A stretch of DNA of 45,484 nt from Butyrivibrio sp. INlla16 (GTDB lineage: Bacteria; Bacillota; Clostridia; Lachnospirales; Lachnospiraceae). This document shows, piece by piece, positions 25,647 to 33,638 of this stretch. The stretch covers positions 1-45,484 of the forward strand of contig NZ_FMYB01000036.1 in the NCBI RefSeq assembly GCF_900104155.1, read 5' to 3'. The notes under the pieces were generated by a model. It saw only the letters and a program-made list of their open reading frames with translations, was not told the origin of the DNA and did no database searches. Position 1 is the stretch's first letter, and each line of letters begins with the position of its first letter. A program made the position numbers and the translations under genes.

Positions 25647-26591
25647 ATGTCATTTTCCGGTGATGTTAAAAATGAACTTGCAAAGCAGATAGCGACACCG
25701 AGGCATTGTCAGCTTTCTGAACTGGCGGCGATTGTTTTGGGCTCCGGTTTGATACGGTGCTCGGAAAGCGGCATGTATACTGTGTTTTTACAGTCAGATG
25801 CTGCGGCGCAGTCGAGAAAGTTCTTTACAATCCTAAAAAAAGCATTTAATATAGAGGCTAGCGTGCTTGATAAAATGCCCGAGGAGCATGCAGGAGGCAA
25901 GGTTTACCTGCCTGTTCTTAGCGGAACAGAGGAGATTTCATCAATTCTTAAGTCCATTCATCTTATAGATGATACAGGAAAAATCAGGACAGCAGATGAT
26001 GGAATCAGTCACAGACTGGTTAGACAATCCTGTTGTAAGAGAGCATTTTTAAGAGACACTTTTTTGTGTATTGGTTCAGTAAGTGATCCGAGTAAATCAT
26101 ACCATCTCGAGTTTGTATGTACATCCGAGAGAATGGCGGATGACTTAAAAGAGATGATAGAGAGCTTTGACATAGAGGCGCGAATTGTCATGCGCAAAAA
26201 ATACTATGTCGTATATATTAAAGAGAGTACTGCTATAGTAGATCTCCTTAATGTTATGGAGGCTCCCGTAAGTCTCATGAATATGGAAAACGAGCGTATA
26301 GTTAAAGAGATGCGCAACTCCATAAACAGAAGGGTTAATTGCGAGACGGCCAATATCACAAAAACAGTCAATGCAGCATCGAGACAGACCGCGGATATAT
26401 TGTTTTTGAGAGACCATTACGGATTTGAGAATCTTCCCAAGGGACTCGAAGATATGGCCAGGGTCAGGCTGCAATATCCTGATGCAACATTGTTAGAGCT
26501 TGGAAAATATCTGGATCCGCCGGTAGGCAAATCCGGGGTTAATCACAGGCTAAGAAAGCTCAGCGAACTCGCGGAGAAAATACGAGGCTGA
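25647..26591 (+). CDS. whiA: DNA-binding protein WhiA
   Basis: The start was set at the ATG at 25647, behind AAGGTGAT. This gives MSFSGDVKNELAKQI, the canonical WhiA N-terminus; a GTG three codons earlier overlaps the rapZ stop. The 314-residue product has the LAGLIDADG-like homing-endonuclease fold without catalytic function (FLRDTFLCIGSVSDPSKSYHLEF). A C-terminal helix-turn-helix region follows (ADILFLRDHYGFENLPKGLEDMA, PPVGKSGVNHRLRKLSELA). In Gram-positives WhiA influences cell division and chromosome segregation. It follows rapZ with almost no gap. Confidence 0.95.
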   Translation: MSFSGDVKNELAKQIATPRHCQLSELAAIVLGSGLIRCSESGMYTVFLQSDAAAQSRKFFTILKKAFNIEASVLDKMPEEHAGGKVYLPVLSGTEEISSILKSIHLIDDTGKIRTADDGISHRLVRQSCCKRAFLRDTFLCIGSVSDPSKSYHLEFVCTSERMADDLKEMIESFDIEARIVMRKKYYVVYIKESTAIVDLLNVMEAPVSLMNMENERIVKEMRNSINRRVNCETANITKTVNAASRQTADILFLRDHYGFENLPKGLEDMARVRLQYPDATLLELGKYLDPPVGKSGVNHRLRKLSELAEKIRG

Positions 26592-26628
26592 GCGAAGCTG
26601 CGTTCTTTGCAGTTAAGAGGAGGAAATT

Positions 26629-26895
26629 ATGACAACAAAATCTATCGAGATCAAGCTTCCGGGTGGACTTGAGGCACGTCCCGTTGCCGAGTTGGTTCAG
26701 CTTGCAAGCCGCTACGACAGCACACTTCACATCGAGGCACAGTCCAAGAAGGTGAATGCCAAGAGTATCATGGGCATGATGACACTTAACCTTAATTCAG
26801 GTGAAGAGGTTACAGTGATTGCTGATGGCTCTGATGAGGCAGATGCAGTTGCAGGAATGGAAAGTTTCCTTATGGGAAATTTACAGCTCTCATAA
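26629..26895 (+). CDS. HPr-like protein with Glu15 and Ser46 (Crh-like)
   Basis: This 88-residue protein has the full HPr fold length. At position 15, where HPr carries the PTS phosphohistidine, it has Glu (GGLEARPVAEL). The regulatory Ser46 is kept in a normal context (NAKSIMGMMTL). It therefore cannot be a PTS phosphocarrier but should be a substrate for HprK, encoded in the same block. This matches the logic of Crh of Bacillus (Gln15), which acts as a CcpA co-effector. The position right after whiA also matches crh in the Bacillus rapZ-yvcK-whiA-crh order. It has a strong ribosome binding site (AGAGGAGGAAATT) and a terminator after it. Confidence 0.9.
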   Translation: MTTKSIEIKLPGGLEARPVAELVQLASRYDSTLHIEAQSKKVNAKSIMGMMTLNLNSGEEVTVIADGSDEADAVAGMESFLMGNLQLS

Positions 26896-26921
26896 GATAA
26901 TATTGTTTGAATCCTATGGAA

Positions 26922-26965
26922 AGCCCCGGTTACATTCATTATAATGAAAGTAATCGGGGTTTACT
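26922..26965 (+). terminator. Terminator after the Crh-like gene
   Basis: CCCCGGTTAC pairs with GTAATCGGGG (one G:T) around a 16-base AT-rich loop, followed by a short T-containing tail (TTTACTT). It separates the whiA block from the lipid-kinase gene, though the weak T-run may allow readthrough. Confidence 0.65.
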
Positions 26966-26987
26966 TATAAACATAAGTGGAGGCAGT

Positions 26988-27887
26988 ATGGGCAAAAAAA
27001 AGATGCTTTTTGTCTATAATCCAAAAGCAGGCAAAGAGCGTATCAGAAGTAATCTGCTGGACATAATTGATATATTTGCAAAGGCCGGATACGAAGTGAC
27101 GGTTCATCCTACGCAGGAGCAGGGTGACGCTATAGAGGCTGTTAAAAACAGAGATAGGGGATTTGACATTGTCACCTGCAGCGGAGGAGACGGCACGCTC
27201 GATGAAGTTGTCAGCGGTATGTGGATGTCTAAGACTCGTGTGCCCATAGGATATGTTCCTGCAGGATCGACAAACGATTTTGCAATGAGCCTTGGGATTC
27301 CGGCTGCTATGCATGCATCTGCCGAGGCAATTGTCACCGGTAGGGAATATGCCTGTGATATCGGAGTTATGAATGGTGATACTTTTGTGTACATAGCTGC
27401 GTTTGGATTATTTACGGATGTATCCTATTTAACCAAACAGGATATAAAAAATGTTCTCGGACATATGGCGTATATATTTGAGGGGGCCAAAAGGCTTTCG
27501 GAGATCCGTTCATATCATATGAAGGTTACGGCGGATGACATGGTCATAGAGGATGATTTTGTATTCGGAATGGTGACCAATTCCATTTCGGTAGGAGGAT
27601 TTAAGGATATTACCGGGAAGCATATAAAGCTTGATGATGGCGTTTTCGAAGTTACTCTGGTAAAATTCCCCGACAATATGCTTGATATGAGTAATCTCAT
27701 GGCAGCCCTGTTAAACCGTGATATAGATACGGAGCAGATGTACTGCTTTAAGACGAGCCATCTTGTCTTGGAATCCAAGGAGAGTATAGCCTGGACAAGA
27801 GATGGTGAGTTCGGCGGAGAGCATACCTATGTTGATATTAAAAATGAGAATAAGGCACTGAAAATCATGGTGCCAAATAAGAATTAG
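26988..27887 (+). CDS. Diacylglycerol/lipid kinase (YegS/DgkB family)
   Basis: The start was set at the ATG at 26988, behind GTGGAGGCAGT; 27 upstream codons lie over the terminator. The 299-residue protein has the kinase signatures VYNPKAGKERI, CSGGDGTLDEVVSGM and PAGSTNDFAMSLGI, and the late VTLVKFP and TRDGE(F) elements. Family members phosphorylate diacylglycerol or related lipids. In Firmicutes DgkB recycles diacylglycerol left over from lipoteichoic acid synthesis. An LtaS-like enzyme is also in this window (42.8 kb), which would produce such diacylglycerol. Confidence 0.88.
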   Translation: MGKKKMLFVYNPKAGKERIRSNLLDIIDIFAKAGYEVTVHPTQEQGDAIEAVKNRDRGFDIVTCSGGDGTLDEVVSGMWMSKTRVPIGYVPAGSTNDFAMSLGIPAAMHASAEAIVTGREYACDIGVMNGDTFVYIAAFGLFTDVSYLTKQDIKNVLGHMAYIFEGAKRLSEIRSYHMKVTADDMVIEDDFVFGMVTNSISVGGFKDITGKHIKLDDGVFEVTLVKFPDNMLDMSNLMAALLNRDIDTEQMYCFKTSHLVLESKESIAWTRDGEFGGEHTYVDIKNENKALKIMVPNKN

Positions 27888-27900
27888 TGATTGTTTCTGT

Positions 27901-27932
27901 GAACGGGTAAGGAATTTGCCCGTTCATTTTTT
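27901..27932 (+). terminator. Terminator after the lipid-kinase gene
   Basis: GAACGGG and CCCGTTC form a seven-pair stem around an 11-base loop, followed by ATTTTTTG. It is placed 13 bases after the stop codon. Confidence 0.8.
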
Positions 27933-28051
27933 GTTCATAAAACGTTTAAAGACTATTAACGCCAGATTATTTCTTGGACATTTCTTTTATGTATACTAAA
28001 GATGTCAGATGAAGAAAGGCAATACCAATTAAAAAATAACTTTTTCATAAT

Positions 28052-28081
28052 AAGCCAAGGAAACAAAAGTTTCCTTGGCTT
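28052..28081. terminator. Perfect 13-bp hairpin between convergent genes
   Basis: AAGCCAAGGAAAC and GTTTCCTTGGCTT are perfectly complementary with an AAAA loop (TTTT on the other strand). It lies 20 bases after the cyclophilin stop on the minus strand and also faces the lipid-kinase transcript. The T-tracts are weak on both sides, so it is a terminator by position more than by tail. Confidence 0.65.
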
Positions 28082-28101
28082 CCTCCCTTTTATGGGGCTC
28101 T

Positions 28102-28629
28102 TTATAATGTCTCCGGCTCAGGATAATCCACACCAAAGGTTTCTACTGTTACTTTTTCCATAACCTGATTTGTTGTAGGTCTGTCCATCCAGTCTGTTTC
28201 GGTTTCAGCAATTTTATTTACAACATCCATTCCCTCGATAACTTTTCCGAACGCAGCATACGCGCCGTCAAGATGAGGAGCATTCTTGTGCATGATGAAA
28301 AACTGTGAACCTGCGGAATCAGGTATCTGTGTACGTGCCATGGAAAGTACACCTTCTGTATGAAGAAGATCATTCTTAAAGCCGTTCTGTGAAAATTCAC
28401 CCTTGATAGAGTAACCCGGGCCTCCCATGCCTGTTCCTTCGGGATCTCCGCCCTGAAGCATGAAGCCTTTGATTACGCGGTGGAAGATAACACCATCATA
28501 AAAATTGTGGTTAATAAGTGAAATGAAATTATTTACTGTGTTGGGGGCAATTTCAGGATAAAGCTCAGCTTTGATCACATCGCCGCCTTTCATGGTAATA
28601 GTTACGATAGGATTTTTTGTATCAGCCAT
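28102..28629 (-). CDS. Peptidyl-prolyl cis-trans isomerase, cyclophilin type
   Basis: The start is the ATG at 28629, behind AGGAGAGAAAA; the 30 upstream codons are non-conserved. The 175-residue product has no signal peptide, so it is cytosolic. Cyclophilin signatures are FYDGVIFHRVIKGFMLQGGD, GGPGYSIKGEF, SMARTQIPDSAGSQFFIMHK, and HLDGAYAAFGKVIEGMDVV. It speeds up proline isomerisation during protein folding. It stands alone on the minus strand, with the divergent GNAT gene beginning 73 bases away. Confidence 0.95.
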   Translation of the reverse strand: MADTKNPIVTITMKGGDVIKAELYPEIAPNTVNNFISLINHNFYDGVIFHRVIKGFMLQGGDPEGTGMGGPGYSIKGEFSQNGFKNDLLHTEGVLSMARTQIPDSAGSQFFIMHKNAPHLDGAYAAFGKVIEGMDVVNKIAETETDWMDRPTTNQVMEKVTVETFGVDYPEPETL

Positions 28630-28702
28630 TTTTCTCTCCTTTTTGGTTTTTCGTGGTAGAAATGTGCGATTAATTATACAATATAGCTGAGGTATAGAAA
28701 AG

Positions 28703-29647
28703 TTGCTTAGGGAAATCATTTTTTGCTTAAAATATCATACAGATGTAAGTATAAGCGAGAAGATAAGAGGCGCCGCTGATTATCTTGAGGATGAGGGGAT
28801 TCGCTGCCAGATAGTATATCCTGAGCCTGAGATAATGACAAAGGAGGGGCTTCTTCTCGGAATAATGGAAAACGATTCAGAACATTCCCTTAAGGATATC
28901 CTGTTTTTGTCGGACTCCTCGGAACTCTCGGAGATACTCCTTGGAAGCGGAGCCTATGTTGTGGGTTTGCAGCATGAGGAGAATCCCGGCGAAGGTTTTC
29001 CGGGTTTAAAATATGTGTTTACGGATATTGATGAAGTCGGCTTTGATTCTTATGAGAAGGCCTATCAGAGATATGCGCGTATTCCGTGGACAATACTCGA
29101 AACGAAGAGATGCATCATCAGAGAGACCACTGTCGAGGATGTGGACGCTTTTTACGAGATATATGCCAATCCCGAGATGACAAGATATATGGAGGGACTT
29201 TTCAAAAATCCCGAGGACGAAAAGAAATACCAGGCGGATTATATAGAAAAGGTGTACGGCCTTTTGGGATTCGGAACCTGGACGGTTGTGAGAAAGGAAG
29301 ACGGCAAAATAATAGGCAGAGCGGGCTTCAGTGTCCGAAACGGTTTTGATGACGTGGAGCTGGGGTTCCTTATTGGTACGGATTATCAGAGGCAGGGCTA
29401 TGCTTATGAAGTGTGCGAGGCAATCCTGAAATACGGAAGGGAAGTTCTTTTGTTTGAAAGGATAATTGCCTTTGTGAAGGCTGAAAATCTGGTTTCCATA
29501 CATCTTTGCGAAAAGCTCGGCTTTGAGAAAAAAGAAGAGGTTGATATAGAAGAGAACATATATGGGGAGGAGTACCATGATGGGGTAAAAGTGGCTCCGT
29601 CAAGGGCTCAGTTCGGTAAATATATAAGAATGGTGCTTGCTATTTGA
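28703..29647 (+). CDS. GNAT acetyltransferase with N-terminal HAD-like segment; TTG start
   Basis: The frame begins at a TTG behind GAGGTAT, and no ATG occurs before residue 45, so TTG is the best start. The product has 314 residues. Residues 1-135 resemble the C-terminal half of a HAD-type hydrolase (DILFLSDSSELSEILLGSGAYVVGL, YVFTDIDEVGFDSYEKAYQRYA) but lack the DxDxT nucleophile motif. From residue 140 a GNAT domain follows (CIIRETTVEDVDAFYEIYANPEM). Its acetyl-CoA loop is DYQRQGYAYEVCEAIL, and SIHLCEKLGFEKK is a typical RimJ/RimL-type ending. The acceptor is unknown. It may sense or modify something through the inactive HAD-like part. Confidence 0.8.
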   Translation: MLREIIFCLKYHTDVSISEKIRGAADYLEDEGIRCQIVYPEPEIMTKEGLLLGIMENDSEHSLKDILFLSDSSELSEILLGSGAYVVGLQHEENPGEGFPGLKYVFTDIDEVGFDSYEKAYQRYARIPWTILETKRCIIRETTVEDVDAFYEIYANPEMTRYMEGLFKNPEDEKKYQADYIEKVYGLLGFGTWTVVRKEDGKIIGRAGFSVRNGFDDVELGFLIGTDYQRQGYAYEVCEAILKYGREVLLFERIIAFVKAENLVSIHLCEKLGFEKKEEVDIEENIYGEEYHDGVKVAPSRAQFGKYIRMVLAI

Positions 29648-29723
29648 ATTTTTTTCAGTTACCATACATTTGAAGAAAAGGGATAAAAAATTACGTAGTA
29701 CCCAGGATGTATAGGAGGTATGG

Positions 29724-31853
29724 ATGAGTTCTATGGATTTGTTTTCGTTAATTGCAGGGCTGCTCGGAGGACTGGCTCTGTTTATGTATGGTATGAATGT
29801 AATGAGCGGTGGGCTCACCAAGGCAGCCGGCGGTAAACTTGAGGCGGCCCTCAGTAAGGTGACAAGCCATCCTGTCATTGCATATCTGTTTGGTGTGGGA
29901 GTCACTGCACTGGTTCAGTCTTCATCTGCTTCAACGGTTATGGTTGTCGGTCTCGTTAACTCCGGAATCATGACACTAAAGGAAGCGGTCAATGTTATAC
30001 TCGGTGCGAATCTGGGTACAACATTTACGGCATGGCTGCTCAGCTTAAATGCCATAAGCAGTGATAACTTTCTTATCAATCTGTTAAAACCCACATCGTT
30101 TACCCCGTTTTTGGCTATTATCGGTATCGTTCTTTATATGTTTTCCAAGAGCGATAAGAAGAACAACATAGGTCTTGTTCTCATCGGTTTTTCTGTGCTG
30201 ATGTTCGGAATGAGCATGATGTCCGATGCTGTTTCTCCGCTTAAAAACAATGCGGGATTCCAGAGCGTACTCATGACTTTCAGCAATCCTTTCATCGGAT
30301 TTTTGGTCGGTGTATTTTTCACTATGGTAATTCAAAGCTCCGCCGGGACCATCGGTATCATGCAGGCTCTCGCCGCGTCGGTGCATATTCCGTACAGCGT
30401 GGCTCTTCCCGTTGTAGTAGGTGCAGAAGTGGGAACCTGTATTACAGCTATTCTGTCATCACTGGGAGCTAACAAGAACGGTAAGAGAACGGCTCTTATG
30501 CATTTGTATTTCAACATCATAAAAGCCGGTTCTTTTATGATTATTTTCTATATTATTCATTCGATTGTTCACTTTGCGTTTATGGATCGCACAGCGGGCA
30601 TGGTTGGAATAGCTTCTATTCATACGCTGATCAACCTGGTGGCTACTCCGCTTATGCTTCCGTTTGCAGGACTTCTTGTGAAGATGGCATATGCCTCTAT
30701 TCCGATAGATGACAAGGAGAGAGAGGAACAGGAGGAGATGCAGGGAATCACCAAGTTGGATCCCCGATTCCTTACGAATCCGCCCTTTGCATTGGAGCAG
30801 AGTAAGCAGGTTGCCATGGATATGGCAGAATTTGCGAGAGAGGGTCTGGAAAAAGCTATACCGCTTCTTGAGAACTACAACCCTGAGGTTGCGGATGAGG
30901 TCAGACGACTTGAGGAAAAGGTTGACCGCTACGAGGATCAGCTTGGTACATATCTTATGCAGATAAATAACCACCATCTGGCCGAGATGGATTCAAGGCT
31001 TCTGTCCATTATTCTTCACTGCATAACGGATTTTGAGAGAATAAGCGATCATACTTTAAATATTGCGCAGATAGCCCGCAATATGAATGAAAAGAAGGAA
31101 CATTTTTCATCAAAGGCCAGCGAGGAGATCAGGATATTCTCCAATGCTGTAAGGGAGATTGTTGACCTGTCCTTTACATCTTTCCAGAATCAGGATCTCA
31201 AGCTTGCACAGTCGGTTGAGCCTCTTGAGGAAGTAATTGACGGACTGAATATGGAAGTTAAGAGGAGACATGTAAGACGTCTTCGCAAAGGAAAGTGTAC
31301 TATAGATATGGGCTTTAGTTTGTCCGAGCTGGGTACGGACTATGAGCGTATTGCGGATCACTGCAGTAATATTGCCGTATGTCTTCTTGAAGTCAGCGAG
31401 GGAATGTTTGATACACATGAGTATATCGAACACCTCAAGGAAGAGAAGAACCAGGAATTTGAGAAAGCCGTTGATCTATATGAGAGAAAGTACAGACTTC
31501 CCGCTATGAAGAAGGGCTTCGAGGATGAGGATGAAATAGATCCTTCGTTCGCTGAAAACCATGCATTACTTGTGGATATCATGAAGTCTGAGGACGAAGA
31601 GATCATAGATGAGGCTCTTGCGGCAGCAGGCGTCAAGAAGAAGGATAAGCTGTCCGAAAAGGTTAAGGATAAGCTGTCCGGCAAGCCCAAGGACAAAGAG
31701 AAGTCAAAGGACAAAGAATCCGGAAAAGATAAGAGTAAATCCAAGGATAAAAAAGATAAGAAAGAAAAATCGAAGAAGTCGAAAGAAGAGAAGTCAAAAG
31801 AAGAAAAAGTTAATGAAGACGATGTAAAAGAAGAAAAGGAAGAAAAGGAATAA
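29724..31853 (+). CDS. Na+/phosphate cotransporter family protein with PhoU-like domain
   Basis: The 709-residue membrane protein has two inverted Na/Pi-cotransporter repeats marked by QSSS-type motifs (ALVQSSSASTVMVVGLVNSG and TMVIQSSAGTIGIMQALA), with GANLGTTFTAWLLS and GAEVGTCITAILSSLG. About nine membrane helices lie in residues 1-335. A PhoU-like helical domain follows (about 365-590). The last 70 residues are a Lys/Glu/Asp-rich low-complexity tail with repeated KDK, KSK and EEK units. It imports phosphate, or in some homologues controls its efflux or regulates transport. The start is behind AGGAGGT, spaced five bases. HypB begins two bases after its stop. Confidence 0.92.
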   Translation: MSSMDLFSLIAGLLGGLALFMYGMNVMSGGLTKAAGGKLEAALSKVTSHPVIAYLFGVGVTALVQSSSASTVMVVGLVNSGIMTLKEAVNVILGANLGTTFTAWLLSLNAISSDNFLINLLKPTSFTPFLAIIGIVLYMFSKSDKKNNIGLVLIGFSVLMFGMSMMSDAVSPLKNNAGFQSVLMTFSNPFIGFLVGVFFTMVIQSSAGTIGIMQALAASVHIPYSVALPVVVGAEVGTCITAILSSLGANKNGKRTALMHLYFNIIKAGSFMIIFYIIHSIVHFAFMDRTAGMVGIASIHTLINLVATPLMLPFAGLLVKMAYASIPIDDKEREEQEEMQGITKLDPRFLTNPPFALEQSKQVAMDMAEFAREGLEKAIPLLENYNPEVADEVRRLEEKVDRYEDQLGTYLMQINNHHLAEMDSRLLSIILHCITDFERISDHTLNIAQIARNMNEKKEHFSSKASEEIRIFSNAVREIVDLSFTSFQNQDLKLAQSVEPLEEVIDGLNMEVKRRHVRRLRKGKCTIDMGFSLSELGTDYERIADHCSNIAVCLLEVSEGMFDTHEYIEHLKEEKNQEFEKAVDLYERKYRLPAMKKGFEDEDEIDPSFAENHALLVDIMKSEDEEIIDEALAAAGVKKKDKLSEKVKDKLSGKPKDKEKSKDKESGKDKSKSKDKKDKKEKSKKSKEEKSKEEKVNEDDVKEEKEEKE

Positions 31854-31855
31854 AA

Positions 31856-32521
31856 ATGAGTACAAGAATTATTGAATTAAAAAGAAGTGTATTTGAGAGT
31901 AACGATGAGAGAGCAGATCTCCTTAGAAAAGAGCTTAAGGATAAAGGGATTTTTCTTTTGAACCTTATGTCTTCACCGGGATCAGGAAAGACCACAACTC
32001 TCAAGGCAACAATCAATGCACTTAAGGACAAGTATAAAATCGGTGTTATGGAAGCTGATATCGATTCCGATGTTGATACCAAGAAGATTGCAGAGACCGG
32101 AGTAAAAGCAATTCAGCTCCACACAGGCGGTATGTGCCATCTTGATGCTGATATGACAAGACAGGGCCTTGATGCCCTTGTAGAGGGAGATGTTGATCTT
32201 GCTATCTTAGAGAATGTAGGAAATCTTGTATGTCCTGCAGAGTTTGATACAGGAGCTTCCAAGAACGCGATGATTCTTTCCGTTCCGGAAGGTCACGACA
32301 AGCCCCTCAAGTATCCTCTTATGTTCAGCATCTGCGATGTTGTTCTTATTAACAAGATTGATGTTGCTCCTTACTTTGATTTTGATCTTGAGAAATGTAA
32401 GGAATACATTCACATGAGAAATCCTAAGGCTGAGATTATTCCTATCTGTGCAAAGGCAGGTGAGGGAGTAGATAAGTTCGCAGAGTGGCTCAGCGCGCAG
32501 GTTGAAGACTGGAAGAAGTAA
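31856..32521 (+). CDS. hypB: HypB-type nickel-chaperone GTPase
   Basis: The 221-residue protein has Walker A SSPGSGKTTT, the DIDSDVDTKKI segment and the family metal site with GGMCHLDADM and NLVCPAEFD. NKIDVAPYF provides the GTP-base motif. It lacks the His-rich N-terminal nickel store found in some HypB proteins. HypB loads nickel onto [NiFe]-hydrogenase with HypA. Neither hydrogenase nor hypA/C/D/E/F genes are in this window. Instead the gene lies two bases after the Na/Pi transporter, and its stop overlaps the pflA start (TAATG). Its metal client here is therefore unclear; a UreG-like or other metal insertion role is possible. Confidence 0.88.
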   Translation: MSTRIIELKRSVFESNDERADLLRKELKDKGIFLLNLMSSPGSGKTTTLKATINALKDKYKIGVMEADIDSDVDTKKIAETGVKAIQLHTGGMCHLDADMTRQGLDALVEGDVDLAILENVGNLVCPAEFDTGASKNAMILSVPEGHDKPLKYPLMFSICDVVLINKIDVAPYFDFDLEKCKEYIHMRNPKAEIIPICAKAGEGVDKFAEWLSAQVEDWKK

Positions 32522-33246
32522 TGACACAAGGACGAATTCATTCAATAGAAACCTTCGGTTCAGTTGATGGACCGGGGGTTCGTTTTATCATATTTTTAAA
32601 AGGCTGTAATCTGCGCTGTAAGTATTGCCATAATGCGGACACCTGGAATCCGGAATCCAATGATCTGAGGACGGCAACTGAAATCCTGGATAAAGCTGAG
32701 CGCTATAAAGGTTACTGGGGAGATGAGGGCGGAATCACAGTCAGTGGAGGTGAGCCGCTTTTACAGCTGGATTTTCTTCTGGAGCTTTTCAAAGAGGCAA
32801 AGGCAAGAGGAATAAATACCTGCATTGATACTGCTGCGCAGCCGTTTACCAAAGAGGAACCATTTTTTTCGAAGTTCAAGGAGCTCTTGGAGTATACCGA
32901 TCTTCTCCTGGTGGATATCAAGCACATAGATAATGAAGAGCATATAAAACTCACGGGAAAATCAAATGAGAATATTCTTGAATGCCTAAGATATCTCTCG
33001 GAAACAGGTAAGCCTGTCTGGATAAGACACGTGCTGGTTCCCGGAATCACGGATAATGATGAATATCTGAAAAGAACCAGAGAATTCCTTGATACGCTTA
33101 CAAATGTTAAGAGAGTAGATGTTCTTCCGTACCATTCTCTTGGACAGTATAAATGGGAAGAACTGGGAATCCCTTATCAGCTTGAAGGTGTGGAAGCTCC
33201 AAGCCCCGATCGTGTCGAGAACGCGGTTAGAATTCTAAGAGAATGA
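32521..33246 (+). CDS. pflA: Pyruvate formate-lyase activating enzyme
   Basis: This 241-residue radical SAM enzyme has its cluster-binding CxxxCxxC motif in GCNLRCKYCHNADTW. SVDGPGVRFIIFLKGC precedes it, and the GGEPLLQ motif for SAM binding follows. DILVDIKH-type LLVDIKHIDNEEH and VWIRHVLVPGITD are family hallmarks. It makes the glycyl radical on PflB, encoded 390 bases downstream. It overlaps hypB by one base, so hypB and pflA are translationally coupled. A strong terminator after it separates it from pflB, which has its own promoter. Confidence 0.96.
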   Translation: MTQGRIHSIETFGSVDGPGVRFIIFLKGCNLRCKYCHNADTWNPESNDLRTATEILDKAERYKGYWGDEGGITVSGGEPLLQLDFLLELFKEAKARGINTCIDTAAQPFTKEEPFFSKFKELLEYTDLLLVDIKHIDNEEHIKLTGKSNENILECLRYLSETGKPVWIRHVLVPGITDNDEYLKRTREFLDTLTNVKRVDVLPYHSLGQYKWEELGIPYQLEGVEAPSPDRVENAVRILRE

Positions 33247-33252
33247 TCTACG

Positions 33253-33347
33253 CCTTCCCCTTGGGGGCGCACGACGTCCGGGGGACGTCGGCTTTGCGCG
33301 GACCGGAGCGGAGCGGAGACAGGTGGCGCGAAGCGCCGGATGAGGGG
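33253..33347. repeat. GC-rich dispersed repeat element, copy 1
   Basis: CCTTCCCCTTGGGG opens and GGTGGCGCGAAGCGCCGGATGAGGGG (in parts: 33322-33347) closes this element. Between them lies a GC-rich insert with a perfect 8-bp hairpin CGACGTCC/GGACGTCG and a repeated GGAGC unit. Pieces of the same element recur at 36026 and 37712. The sequence is much richer in GC than its surroundings. Confidence 0.6.
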
Positions 33348-33388
33348 ATAAAAATACACAATAGAAATACAATATATGTTAAAAAATT

Positions 33389-33426
33389 GCCAAAGTTGAC
33401 AAAAGTTATCAACTTTGGCTTTTTTT
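33389..33426 (+). terminator. Terminator after pflA
   Basis: A perfect 11-pair stem GCCAAAGTTGA/TCAACTTTGGC has a nine-base loop and is followed by seven T residues. It ends the Na/Pi-hypB-pflA transcript. Confidence 0.92.
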
Positions 33427-33491
33427 CGCGGTTTTAGGTTGAAATATATAACGGTATGTGTAAAAATACCAATCGGGTGTCAAAGTTTAAA

Positions 33492-33520
33492 TATACATAT
33501 TGTGGTTTATGATTTATAAT
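33492..33520 (+). promoter_or_regulatory. Promoter of pflB
   Basis: TATACA (33492-33497), a 17-base spacer and a perfect TATAAT (33515-33520) lie about 118 bases before the pflB start, leaving a long untranslated leader. No known riboswitch pattern was recognised in that leader. Confidence 0.55.
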
Positions 33521-33638
33521 ACACGATATATAGTGGTTTTGATTTTGGCATGCAATTCTTTCCTATTATGTTGCTTTTGCAACTTGCAATAGATTTAGAG
33601 GGTGGTATCGGTTTTCAAGAAAGAGAGGAGCAGATATT

